The notes under the pieces are model-generated. The model searched no databases, was not told the DNA's origin, and worked only from the letters and a program-made list of their open reading frames with translations. A DNA stretch of 64,000 nt, taken from assembly GCF_000766795.1 (NCBI RefSeq), contig NZ_JPDS01000002.1, forward strand, positions 749,001 to 813,000. The letters run 5' to 3'. Of this stretch, positions 29,102 to 38,167 are shown in pieces; position 1 is the first letter of the stretch, and each line of letters starts with the position of its first letter. The translations under genes were made by a program, and so were the position numbers. The DNA comes from Polaribacter sp. Hel1_85 (lineage in GTDB: Bacteria > Bacteroidota > Bacteroidia > Flavobacteriales > Flavobacteriaceae).

Positions 29102-30616
29102 ATGATTAATAATTTAGAAATGAGAAAACGAATGAATAAGATTTTGATACTACTAATTTCAACAACATTTTTAGTTAGTTGTGGAAAAGCACAAAAAGCA
29201 CAAAAAGAAAAAAAACGTCCAAATTTTCTGTTTGTTTTGGTTGATGATCAGTCTCCTTTTGATTTAAAAACATACGATCCTAATTCAATTTTGGAAACAC
29301 CGAATATTGATAGACTTGCAAAAGAAGGAATTGTTTTTGATCAAGCAAGAAATATGGGGTCTATGAATGGTGCAGTTTGTACACCATCTAGACATATGAT
29401 TATGTCTGGACGTACAGTTTGGGATTTACCTCCTAGTGCAGAGTTTCAGAAACAAATAGATTCTCATCCTATAGACAAACAAACCATGGGTGCTGTATTT
29501 AATAATGCAGGTTATAAAACAATGAGAACTTGTAAAAAAGGGAATTCGTATCCTGGTGCAAATAGACAATTTACTGTAGTTAAAGATGCAACTAAAAGAG
29601 GAGGAACTGAAAAATCGGGTAGTGCTTGGCATTCAAAACAAGTAATGGAATATTTAACAGACAGAGAAGCTACAAAGGAAGAAGATCCATTTTTAATTTA
29701 TTTTGGTTTTTCACACCCACATGATACAAGAAATGGGACTCCAGAATTATTAGAAAAATATGGAGCTGTTAATCATAAAGATAAAAACAGTTTTCCAGAA
29801 TTAAACCCAAAACAACCTCACCTTCAGGATAATTATTTGGAAGCTCATCCATTTTTTCACGGTCATCCAAATTTAAGAGATGAAGAGCGTGTAAGTGGAG
29901 TTTGGAAAAGAAGAGATGAAAAATCAATTAGAAATGAATTAGGAAGAGAATATGCTTGTTCAGAAAATATTGATATTCAAATAGGGAAAGTTCTAAAACA
30001 ACTTGAAGAAATGGGTGAATTAGATAATACATATATTATTTATACTTCAGATCATGGAATGTCTATTGGTAGACATGGATTAATGGGGAAGCAAAATTTG
30101 TATGAGCACACATCTCGGGTGCCTTTTATTGTTAAAGGTCCTGGAATACAGTCTGGTAAACGAGTTGAAGGAAATGTTTATTTACTAGATGTTCTACCTA
30201 CTTTATGTGAGTTAGCAGGAATTAAAATACCAGAAACGGTACAAGGAAAAAGTTTTAAATCTGTTTTAGACGGAGAAAAAGAAAATGTTAGAGATGTAAT
30301 GTATGGAGTTTATGCAGGTGGTACAAAACCTGGTATGCGTTCAGTGAAAAAAGGTGATTGGAAATTGATTAAATATGATATGATGGATGGTGCAGTTAGA
30401 GAAACACAGCTCTTTAACTTGAAAGAAAATCCTAATGAATATTTACCAGAGCATCATAAAAAGGGAGAATTAGAAACAAATTTGGCCGAAAACCCAAAGT
30501 ATAAAGAGAAATTAAAAGAGATGGAAAATTTATTACTAGAACAAATGATAGAAAATAAAGATCCATATAGACTTTGGAATCAAACATTAAAGGAAACTTC
30601 AACAACATTAAAATAA
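29102..30616 (+). CDS. S1-family sulfatase lipoprotein (CTPSRHMIMSG motif)
   Basis: A 504-residue lipoprotein (FLVSC, Cys27 counted from the first Met). Met7 or Met11 (bases 29120 and 29132) would give a more usual signal length. The metal motif is VDDQ at residues 47-50 and the formylglycine motif C93-T-P-S-R. SDHGMSIGRHGLMGKQNLYEH forms the second metal site in a style seen in iduronate-2-sulfatase-related and S1_8/S1_9-type enzymes. The subfamily was not searched. It lies between a lyase and a GH39 gene in a same-strand run, so desulfation probably alternates with exo-cleavage of the same oligosaccharides. Confidence 0.88.
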   Translation: MINNLEMRKRMNKILILLISTTFLVSCGKAQKAQKEKKRPNFLFVLVDDQSPFDLKTYDPNSILETPNIDRLAKEGIVFDQARNMGSMNGAVCTPSRHMIMSGRTVWDLPPSAEFQKQIDSHPIDKQTMGAVFNNAGYKTMRTCKKGNSYPGANRQFTVVKDATKRGGTEKSGSAWHSKQVMEYLTDREATKEEDPFLIYFGFSHPHDTRNGTPELLEKYGAVNHKDKNSFPELNPKQPHLQDNYLEAHPFFHGHPNLRDEERVSGVWKRRDEKSIRNELGREYACSENIDIQIGKVLKQLEEMGELDNTYIIYTSDHGMSIGRHGLMGKQNLYEHTSRVPFIVKGPGIQSGKRVEGNVYLLDVLPTLCELAGIKIPETVQGKSFKSVLDGEKENVRDVMYGVYAGGTKPGMRSVKKGDWKLIKYDMMDGAVRETQLFNLKENPNEYLPEHHKKGELETNLAENPKYKEKLKEMENLLLEQMIENKDPYRLWNQTLKETSTTLK

Positions 30617-30649
30617 ATAAACACAAATTACACAATAGATTCAATTATT

Positions 30650-32308
30650 ATGAGATATAAAAAAGAGTTCATTAAGCATCAAATATTAGTACTTATTGTA
30701 GTGATTTTTGGTTGTTTCCAAAGTCATGCACAGAAAAATATAAAAATTGATGTTTCAGGTAGTGGCGAAAAGTTTGATCATTATTGGAGTAAAATGGTGG
30801 GAGCAGGTAGAGCAAATGAAGGTTTACGTGCTGGTTGGTTAGAACAACTAGAGCAAGTTCAAGAAAATTGCGGCTTTGAATATGTACGTTTTCATGGAAT
30901 CTTTCATGATGATATGTTTCCTGTAATAATTAAAAATGGAAAAACAGTTTACAACTGGCAATATATAGATGATTTATTTGATAGAATGTTAGACTTAAAA
31001 GTAAAGCCATTTGTTGAATTAGCATTTTTACCAACAAGTATGGCAGCAAAAAACTCTAAAACAGTTTTTTGGTGGAAAGCAAATATTACACCTGCTGATG
31101 ATTCTTTTGAAAAATGGCACGATTTGGTGAAAGCTTTTACGCAACATTGTGTAGATAGATATGGAATTGATGAAGTACTTACTTGGTATTTTGAAGTTTG
31201 GAATGAACCTAATCTATATCCTTTATTTTGGGATGGAACAAAATCTCAGTATTTTGAATTGTACAAACAATCTGCTTTAGCAATTCGTTCTGTAGATAAT
31301 AGATTAAAAGTAGGAGGACCTTCTACAAGTAACTTTGTACCTGACACTCGTTTTGATGGTGAAGTGACTGATGATGAAGCTTCAGAAGCTGTTTTTAATA
31401 CAAAAGATATTAATGCTTTGCAATGGCATGGTGTATGGATTGAAGATTTTTTAAAGTTTTGTGCTAAAGAAAAACTTCCAGTAGATTTCGTTAGTACTCA
31501 TCCTTATCCAACTGATTATGCTTTTAATCCTGAAACTGGAAAAGGAAAAGGATTAACACGTTTTGTAAAGTCATTAAAATTAGATTTACAATGGTTAAAC
31601 AAAGTGATTGCTAAGAGTGCTTATCCTGATGTTGAAATTCACTTAACAGAATGGAATACTAGCCCTAGTAGTAGAGATGCAATGCACGATCGTTTGCCTG
31701 CAGCAGCTTATATAGTAAAATCTAATTTAGATTGTATTGGTTTAACCAACTCTTTGGCTTTTTGGACTTTTACTGATATTTTTGAAGAAAAAGGAGGAGC
31801 AGCAAGTATATTTCATGGAGGTTTTGGAATGATAAATTATCAAGGTTTGGTGAAGCCTTCATACCATGCTTACAGAATGTTACATCAATTAGGCGATGTA
31901 AAATTGTATAAAGATGATTTCTTATTTGTTAGTAAAGATTCTAAGAATGATAAAATTGTAGCCTTAGCTTATAATTACCCAAAAGAATATGAAAATGCGG
32001 TGCCTTCAGGAACAAATAAAAGAGAAAAAGGAACTTCTAAACAAGTAAAATTTACATTAAAAGATTTAAAACCTGGAAGTGTATTTGAATTTGAAGTTTT
32101 AGATAAAGATCATGGAAATATTCATAATGTTTGGGAATCTATAGGAAAACCTGAACCTCCAACTCGTGAAGAAATTAAGTTCTTAAAAAAAGAAGCTTCT
32201 AACTTAAAAACTTGGACAATGGTAGTTGATAAAAAAGGAAACTTAATTATTGACCAAGAGTTAAGTCCTTGGGCAGTAATGTTAATTAAACAATTAAATT
32301 ATAAATGA
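30650..32308 (+). CDS. GH39 beta-xylosidase-like glycosidase
   Basis: A 552-residue exported enzyme (signal through FQSHAQ near residue 27). The TIM barrel begins with YVRFHGIFHDDM. Acid/base Glu186 lies in VWNEPN and nucleophile Glu334 in LTEWNT, in the two positions diagnostic of GH39. A C-terminal beta region covers about residues 430-550. GH39 members are mostly beta-xylosidases and alpha-L-iduronidases; the iduronidase option deserves attention because lyase and Kdu genes imply uronates. With GH43 and GH120 it is the third candidate xylose-releasing enzyme. A sulfatase pseudogene follows after 17 bp. Confidence 0.88.
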   Translation: MRYKKEFIKHQILVLIVVIFGCFQSHAQKNIKIDVSGSGEKFDHYWSKMVGAGRANEGLRAGWLEQLEQVQENCGFEYVRFHGIFHDDMFPVIIKNGKTVYNWQYIDDLFDRMLDLKVKPFVELAFLPTSMAAKNSKTVFWWKANITPADDSFEKWHDLVKAFTQHCVDRYGIDEVLTWYFEVWNEPNLYPLFWDGTKSQYFELYKQSALAIRSVDNRLKVGGPSTSNFVPDTRFDGEVTDDEASEAVFNTKDINALQWHGVWIEDFLKFCAKEKLPVDFVSTHPYPTDYAFNPETGKGKGLTRFVKSLKLDLQWLNKVIAKSAYPDVEIHLTEWNTSPSSRDAMHDRLPAAAYIVKSNLDCIGLTNSLAFWTFTDIFEEKGGAASIFHGGFGMINYQGLVKPSYHAYRMLHQLGDVKLYKDDFLFVSKDSKNDKIVALAYNYPKEYENAVPSGTNKREKGTSKQVKFTLKDLKPGSVFEFEVLDKDHGNIHNVWESIGKPEPPTREEIKFLKKEASNLKTWTMVVDKKGNLIIDQELSPWAVMLIKQLNYK

Positions 32309-32325
32309 TTTATACTTAATTAAAA

Positions 32326-33780
32326 ATGAAAACAATTAAGCAACTTTTTTTTACACTCCTTATTGTAACAAGTCTTTTTTCTTGTAAAGAAAAAACAGAG
32401 AATACAAAACCAAACATTGTAGTAATTCTTTGTGATGATTTAGGCTTTGGAGATCTTTCTTCTTTTGGACATCCAATAATTGAGACGCCAAATTTGGATG
32501 CAATGGGAGAAAAAGGTTTGCATTTAACCAATTTTTATGCAGCTGCTCCTGTTTGTTCTCCTTCTAGAGTAGGACTTATGACAGGGAGAAGCCCTAATAG
32601 AGCTGGAGTTTATGATTTTATTCCTAGCCCTAAAAGAAGTGATGATCTTAGAGATTTAGTGCATATGCAAGAAAATTAACAAACGATTTCTCAACGATTA
32701 AAAACAGTTGGTTATGAAACTTGTTTGTCTGGGAAATGACATTGTAATTCTAAGTTTAATAGTAAAGCACAACCTAAACCAGGTGATTTTGGTTTTGACC
32801 ATTGGTTTGCAACACATAATAATGCTGTTCCAAGTCATGAAAACCCAAGAAATTTTATCAGAAATGGTGAAAAAGTAGGAGAGATTCAAGGGTTTAGTAG
32901 TCAAATTGTTGTGGATGAAGCTATGAATTGGTTAGACAAAAAGGAGTCAAACAATCCTTTTTATCTTCAAGTTACCTTTCATGAACCTCATGAACCAATT
33001 GCTTCACCAAAAGACTTAGTCCAAAAATACCTTCCGTTATCAAAAAATATGAAACAAGCAGAGTATTTTGCGAATGTTGAAAATATGGATAAAGAAGTTG
33101 GGAGATTGTTAGCGTATTTAAAGAAAAATTATGGTGATAATACATTAATTGTGTTTAGTTCAGATAATGGTCCAGAAACTTTAAATAGATATTATCGTGC
33201 AACTAAATCTTATGGGTCTCCAGGAGAATTAAAAGGTATGAAATTGTAGACAAATGAAGCTGGTATTCATGTTCCAGGGATTTTTTATTGGATGGGGAAA
33301 AAGACTTTTCAAGGTAAATCAGAAGCTGTTATTTCATCTTTAGATTTTATGCCAACTTTTTGTGAGTTAACAGGTGCAGAATTACCAAATGTAAAATTAG
33401 ATGGAGAATCATTTGCTTCAATTTTTGAAAATGGAAAATTTGAAAGAACGAAACCATTATTATGGAGTTTTTATGACGCACTTAATGAGCGTGTTGTAGC
33501 TATGAGAAAAGGAGATTATAAAATTATGTGTCGTTTAGAAAATGATAGTGTTGTACTTCCTAAAATACATAATATGCATGCGGGAAATGAAGATTTGATA
33601 AAACAAGCTAAGTTAACAGATTTTGTTTTATATAATCTTAAAGATGATGTTGGTGAATCTGAAGATTTATCTTTAAAACAACCAGAGGTTTTCAAAAAAA
33701 TGAAAGCGAGCTTAAAATCTGAATATAATTATTTGTTAGAAGGTAGTTTTGTCTGGGAAAGAGCTAAATCGAAAAAATAA
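32326..33780 (+). pseudogene. S1-family sulfatase gene with three in-frame stop codons
   Basis: One reading frame spans 484 codons with full sulfatase architecture: lipobox LFSC, metal motif CDDLGFGD, formylglycine motif C77-S-P-S-R, SSDNGPE, and a normal C-terminal half. It is interrupted by TAA at 32677, TGA at 32737 and TAG at 33247, with no frameshift. The TGA falls exactly at the Trp of the conserved GKWH motif and the TAG where family members usually continue the KG-x-K-x-x-x-x-E-x-GI segment. The reading frame resumes cleanly after each stop. Recent inactivation by point mutation is the simplest reading. Sequence error or readthrough is less likely because all three stop types occur. 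Confidence 0.88.
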
Positions 33781-33892
33781 TAATTCAATCTTTTGAATGG
33801 TTAATAGATGAAAGGGTTTGTTAATCAGTGTTCTGTAGTTAAAGTTGCAAAAAGAAGAATGAAACTATTTTAAAATTCTAAATTAGATTGAG

Positions 33893-34702
33893 ATGAATTA
33901 TATCAAGAAGCCACTATTTTTTAAAGTTTTAACAATGCTAGTATTGTTATTGAGTTTTAGCTGTTCCCAAAAGGTACAGGTTGAATTCAATAAGCAGAAT
34001 AAAGCTACTGAATGGAAACTTAAATTTTCTGATCCTTGTGTAGAAAATTGGCAAAATAATTGGTTTCTTGATGGTGAAATTGCAAAGGTAGAGTACAATA
34101 AGTATGGTATGGATTTAATTGCAGGACCCATCAATAGAAATAATGCTCACCACTCTGTTCTTTGGACTAAGCAATCATTTGAAGGAGATGTAAAAATAGA
34201 ATACGATTATACTCGTACAGATTCTACAGTGGTCAATGTAAATATTTTATTTATTCAGGCAACTGGTATTGGTAAAGGGATTTTTGATAAAGACATTAGT
34301 AAATGGAATGACTTCAGAAAAGTACCAACGATGAGTAAATACTATAATAATATGAAAACGATTCATATTAGTTTTGCTGCTTTTCCGATGGTAAATGAAG
34401 ATCCAAAGAATGATTATTTAAGAGTTAGAAGGTATCCAGTAACAGAAGATATTACTTTTAAGGATATGGAGGTTGCACCTTCTTACTTTAAAACAGGATT
34501 ATTTAAAACAGGAGTTACTTATAAAATGACTTGGATTAAGTCTGGTGATAAACTTTACTTATCTGTAAAAGACAATAATGAAACAAAATGGTATTCGTGG
34601 GATTTGTCGAGATTTGATCAAATTACAGAGGGTAGAATTGGCTTAAGACATATGTTTACACGTTCTGCTAGTTATAAGAATTTTAATGTGTGGACTAAAT
34701 AA
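33893..34702 (+). CDS. DUF1961-like lipoprotein, concanavalin-type beta sandwich
   Basis: A 269-residue lipoprotein (LSFSC near residue 24). HHSVLWTKQSFEGDVKIEYDYTR and the closing RIGLRHMFTRSASYKNFNVW pattern match the DUF1961 group of jelly-roll proteins found in polysaccharide loci. The function of that group is not known to me. The fold suggests glycan binding or cleavage. It stands alone with 112- and 182-bp gaps on either side, between the broken sulfatase and the ThuA/DUF1080 gene. Assignment rests on remembered family features. Confidence 0.65.
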   Translation: MNYIKKPLFFKVLTMLVLLLSFSCSQKVQVEFNKQNKATEWKLKFSDPCVENWQNNWFLDGEIAKVEYNKYGMDLIAGPINRNNAHHSVLWTKQSFEGDVKIEYDYTRTDSTVVNVNILFIQATGIGKGIFDKDISKWNDFRKVPTMSKYYNNMKTIHISFAAFPMVNEDPKNDYLRVRRYPVTEDITFKDMEVAPSYFKTGLFKTGVTYKMTWIKSGDKLYLSVKDNNETKWYSWDLSRFDQITEGRIGLRHMFTRSASYKNFNVWTK

Positions 34703-34884
34703 TTGCTATAAATTTTATAAAAGAGGTTTATAATTTATAAGGAATGAATAGTAAGTTATGCTTAAAAACTATTAGATGATGTTTTTTTGTATTGATTGTT
34801 TTTTCTACAATAATTTGTTTGTTTTAATAGCAACCTATTTTAGTAAATACTTTCTTTTTGATTATTTAAATAAAATATACTTAA

Positions 34885-36450
34885 ATGAGACTTAAATCAA
34901 TTTCACTTTTTATTGTTGTTATTTTCATGTTCGTAAATGTACATGCTCAATATAAAAAAACTAATATTTTAGTTTTTTCAAAAACTGCAGGATATCGTCA
35001 TAAATCGATACCAGCAGGAATTAAATTACTAACTAAAATGGCTGGTAATAATAATTGGGAAGTTTCTTTTTCTGAAGATTCTAACGATTTTACAATCGAT
35101 AATTTATCGAAATTTGATGTTCTTGTTTTTTTAAATACAACAGGAGATGTTTTAAATGATCATCAACAAGTAGCGTTACAAAAATATTTTGCTAAAGGAA
35201 AAGGCTATGTTGGTATTCATGCAGCTTCAGATACAGAAATGAAATGGAATTGGTATTCTGAGATGGTTGGAGCTAAGTTTAAGGGCCATCCAAAAATACA
35301 ACCTGCAAAATTAATGATCCATAAATCTTGTAATCATCCAGCAATTAAAGATTTTAATGAAATAGAAAATTTTACTGATGAATGGTATAATTTTGTAGAT
35401 CCTGTAGGGAAACATGTAACTGTTTTAGCTACTTTAGATGAATCTTCGTACGAAGGGGATAAAATGGGGATAAACCACCCTATAAGTTGGTATCATCATT
35501 ATGATGGAGGTCGTGTTTTTTATACAGGGTTGGGGCATAGAGTAGAAGCAATTAATGATAAACGCTTTTACAAACACTTAGAAGGTGGTATTCAATGGGC
35601 AGCAGGTTTAAAAGAAGATCATAAACTTTCAAAAAAATGGAATAACCTTTTAGAAGGAGATCCATATAAAAATTGGGATGTTTTTATGGGAGTTCCTCAC
35701 GCTTCTGTAACAGGTTTAGATAATGTAGATCCAAAAAGTAATGGAAAAAAAGGCATTCCATTAGGTTTAAATAATGACCCTAAAAATGTTTTTTCTTTTG
35801 AGACTATTAAAGGAGAACAGGTATTACATATTTCAGGGGAAATATATGGAGCATTAACATCAAAAAAAGAATATAAAAATTACCATTTAAAGATGGAGTT
35901 TAAATGGGGAGAAAAAATATGGGAACCAAGAATAGATAAACCAAGAGATAGTGGAATTTTATATCACTGTACAGGTCCTTATAGAAAGTTTTGGAATGTT
36001 TGGATGGCTTCTCAAGAAATGCAAGTTCAAGAAGGTGATGTTGGAGATTATTATGGTTTATCTAATGTAGGGATTGATATTCCTTCTGCTTTAGTAGATG
36101 ATAAAAAAGGGTTAGATTATAAAAGAGGTGCTACTCTAAATAAATTTTCTAAGATAGAAAAAGGACGTCCAGCACACTGTGATAAAGGTTTTGATAATGA
36201 AAATGCACATGGAGAATGGAATACTTTAGAATTAATTTGTTACGAAGGAACTAGCCTTCATATTGTGAATGGAAAAGTAGTGATGGCTTTATTTAATTCT
36301 CGTTACCAAAATTCAGAAAAGGAATTTCTTCCCTTAGAAAAAGGACGTATACAAATTCAGTCTGAAGCTGCGGAAGTGTATTATAAAAATATCGTAATCA
36401 AATCAATTAAGAAAATACCTAATAGGTATAAAAAAAGTATATTAAAATAA
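34885..36450 (+). CDS. ThuA-domain / DUF1080 fusion protein
   Basis: A 521-residue exported protein (signal to VNVHAQ, residue 22). Residues 25-240 are a ThuA domain of the class-I amidotransferase fold: VFSKTAGYRHKSIPAG, GYVGIHAASDTEMKWNWY and the closing HYDGGRVFYTGLGH are hallmarks. Residues 250-515 are a DUF1080 domain with PLGLNNDP, DSGILYHC and IQIQSEAAEVYYKNI. This half is clearly paralogous to the protein encoded at 1891-2787. ThuA proteins are linked to metabolism of 3-keto sugars. The fusion supports a 3-keto-glycoside step in this locus, although no sugar 3-dehydrogenase is visible. The manA gene follows after 15 bp. Confidence 0.88.
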   Translation: MRLKSISLFIVVIFMFVNVHAQYKKTNILVFSKTAGYRHKSIPAGIKLLTKMAGNNNWEVSFSEDSNDFTIDNLSKFDVLVFLNTTGDVLNDHQQVALQKYFAKGKGYVGIHAASDTEMKWNWYSEMVGAKFKGHPKIQPAKLMIHKSCNHPAIKDFNEIENFTDEWYNFVDPVGKHVTVLATLDESSYEGDKMGINHPISWYHHYDGGRVFYTGLGHRVEAINDKRFYKHLEGGIQWAAGLKEDHKLSKKWNNLLEGDPYKNWDVFMGVPHASVTGLDNVDPKSNGKKGIPLGLNNDPKNVFSFETIKGEQVLHISGEIYGALTSKKEYKNYHLKMEFKWGEKIWEPRIDKPRDSGILYHCTGPYRKFWNVWMASQEMQVQEGDVGDYYGLSNVGIDIPSALVDDKKGLDYKRGATLNKFSKIEKGRPAHCDKGFDNENAHGEWNTLELICYEGTSLHIVNGKVVMALFNSRYQNSEKEFLPLEKGRIQIQSEAAEVYYKNIVIKSIKKIPNRYKKSILK

Positions 36451-36465
36451 TTTTAAGATTCAATA

Positions 36466-37671
36466 ATGATAAAAAAGATGTCACTTTTAAAAGGAAAAGT
36501 TCAAAATTATGCTTGGGGTGGAACTCAATATATTCCTGAATTGTTAGGTTTAGAAGTAAGCGAAAAGCGATGTGCAGAGTATTGGTTAGGTGCTCATGTA
36601 AATGCACCATCTATTTTAAAAACACCAGAAGGAGATAAGTCTTTAGATGAATATTTGCACTTGAATCTTACAAGAGTATTAGGAACTAAAATTGCCGATA
36701 AGTTTGGTCGATTACCTTTTTTATTTAAGGTTTTAGATGTAAATGATATGTTGTCAATTCAAGTTCATCCTTCTAAAATAGAAGCAGAAAAAGGATTTAA
36801 ATTCGAAAATGAACAAGGAATTCCTTTAACAGCAAAGAATAGAAATTATAAAGATGATAACCATAAACCAGAAATAATGGTAGCTCTAAGTGAGTTTTGG
36901 TTGTTGCATGGTTTTTTACCAAAAGAGAAGTTAATTCAGGTTTTAAAAACGATTCCAGAATTCAATCATCTTTTAACTGTTTTTGAAGATAAAGGATATT
37001 TTGGCCTTTACAAACAAGTAATGGAGCAAACTACAGAGGAAAGTAATAAAATACTACAGCCTTTAGTAAATAGATTATTACCGCTTTACAAAGCAGGTGA
37101 ATTAGATAGAACAAACCCAGGGTATTGGGCTGCAAAAGCAGTAGATTCTGCAAATGACACAACAATCTTAGATAAAGGGATTTATTCTATTTACTTTTTT
37201 AATATCGTTATGGCTAATAAAGGTGAAGCAGTTTTTCAAGACGCTGGTATTCCTCACGCATATTTAGAAGGTCAGAATATGGAGCTAATGGCAAATTCAG
37301 ACAACGTTTTAAGAGGAGGTTTAACTCCTAAACATGTAGATGTGCCAGAGTTGTTAAAACATGTTGTTTTTGAAGAAACACATCCTAATATTATGTTAGG
37401 CGAATTACAAGATGATGGAATAGAACGTATTTATAAAAGTCCTGCACCAGATTTTGAATTGAGTCAAATATTGCTTAATTCAGAAAATAAATATCAATCA
37501 GTTGCACAAACAGCTCAAGTATTAATAGTTATTGAAGGAGAAGCTGAAGTTTCTGAAGGAGATGTTTCTTTAGTTTTAAAGAAAGGACAAGCAACTTTTT
37601 TATCTGCCGAAAGTGATTATAGAATTACATCACCAAGTTTAGCTACAATTTATAAGGCTACTGCACCATAA
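36466..37671 (+). CDS. manA: Mannose-6-phosphate isomerase, class I
   Basis: A 401-residue cytoplasmic enzyme converting mannose-6-phosphate and fructose-6-phosphate. The zinc site is visible in the QVHPSK segment, in HKPEIMVAL and in the AGIPHAYLEG loop. VLRGGLTPKHVDV is typical of type I isomerases. Met5 (base 36478) is an alternative start with the sequence MSLLKGKVQNYAWGG, closer to family N-termini. It is the only clearly cytoplasmic enzyme of the left array and lies 15 bp after the ThuA fusion, followed by a strong terminator. It may mean mannose is a component of the target glycan, or it may be a general sugar gene. Confidence 0.9.
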   Translation: MIKKMSLLKGKVQNYAWGGTQYIPELLGLEVSEKRCAEYWLGAHVNAPSILKTPEGDKSLDEYLHLNLTRVLGTKIADKFGRLPFLFKVLDVNDMLSIQVHPSKIEAEKGFKFENEQGIPLTAKNRNYKDDNHKPEIMVALSEFWLLHGFLPKEKLIQVLKTIPEFNHLLTVFEDKGYFGLYKQVMEQTTEESNKILQPLVNRLLPLYKAGELDRTNPGYWAAKAVDSANDTTILDKGIYSIYFFNIVMANKGEAVFQDAGIPHAYLEGQNMELMANSDNVLRGGLTPKHVDVPELLKHVVFEETHPNIMLGELQDDGIERIYKSPAPDFELSQILLNSENKYQSVAQTAQVLIVIEGEAEVSEGDVSLVLKKGQATFLSAESDYRITSPSLATIYKATAP

Positions 37672-37699
37672 AAATAATATATTCTTTAAGAATATTTAG

Positions 37700-37735
37700 A
37701 ACTCCTTTCAAACAAAACTGAAAGGAGTTTTTTTA
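37700..37735 (+). terminator. Rho-independent terminator
   Basis: An 11-bp perfect stem (AACTCCTTTCA with TGAAAGGAGTT) with an 8-base loop and a T run, 28 bp after the manA stop. It ends the left transcription block. Confidence 0.9.
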
Positions 37736-38167
37736 TTGATGAGATGTAAATTCAAATCAGTACATATTTTTTTAGATACTTATGCTGGTAAATTTCAACG
37801 TTTAATTTTTAATATTTTTTTGCGATTAACTTGATATGATTCTTAAATCAGAAAGTGAAGTAATCGTTTATTTAGTTGATGGAAAAAAACAGGTTATCTC
37901 TTTAAGATGATTTTAAAAGTTAAGATTCTAAAATTATCATTAAGGATATATGGATGGTGAAAAATATGTTCAGAAAACACACCCAATATTTAAACAATAT
38001 GATTAGAAAATCAAAATTACCTATACGATTCCTCTAAAGCCTTTAATGGAGTATAGTTTATAGTATTTGAATAATAATTTACATCTCGTTTTTGGTAATT
38101 GTTTTAAAATTGTTCTATAAATATTCTAATACTATTTTGATTCAAAAAATTAATAAATAAACTAATT
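37736..38167. other. Gene-free region upstream of the uronate operon
   Basis: These 432 AT-rich bases hold no convincing gene; a 24-codon frame at 37836-37910 is too short to call. The region probably contains the promoter of the transporter/kdu operon. A TTG and a TATTTTG about 22 bases apart near 38109-38139 could be the Bacteroidota -33 and -7 elements, but the match is loose. Confidence 0.4.

Noticed and set aside
32326..33780. Three separate small genes (32326-32679, 32911-33249, 33292-33780)
   Set aside because: All three are in the same frame, join into one uninterrupted sulfatase alignment pattern, and the coding similarity continues through the stop codons and the stretch between them.
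37836..37910. 24-codon open frame (MILKSESEVIVYLVDGKK) before the uronate operon
   Set aside because: It is too short, has no neighbours in an operon arrangement and shows no family similarity that I can recognise.
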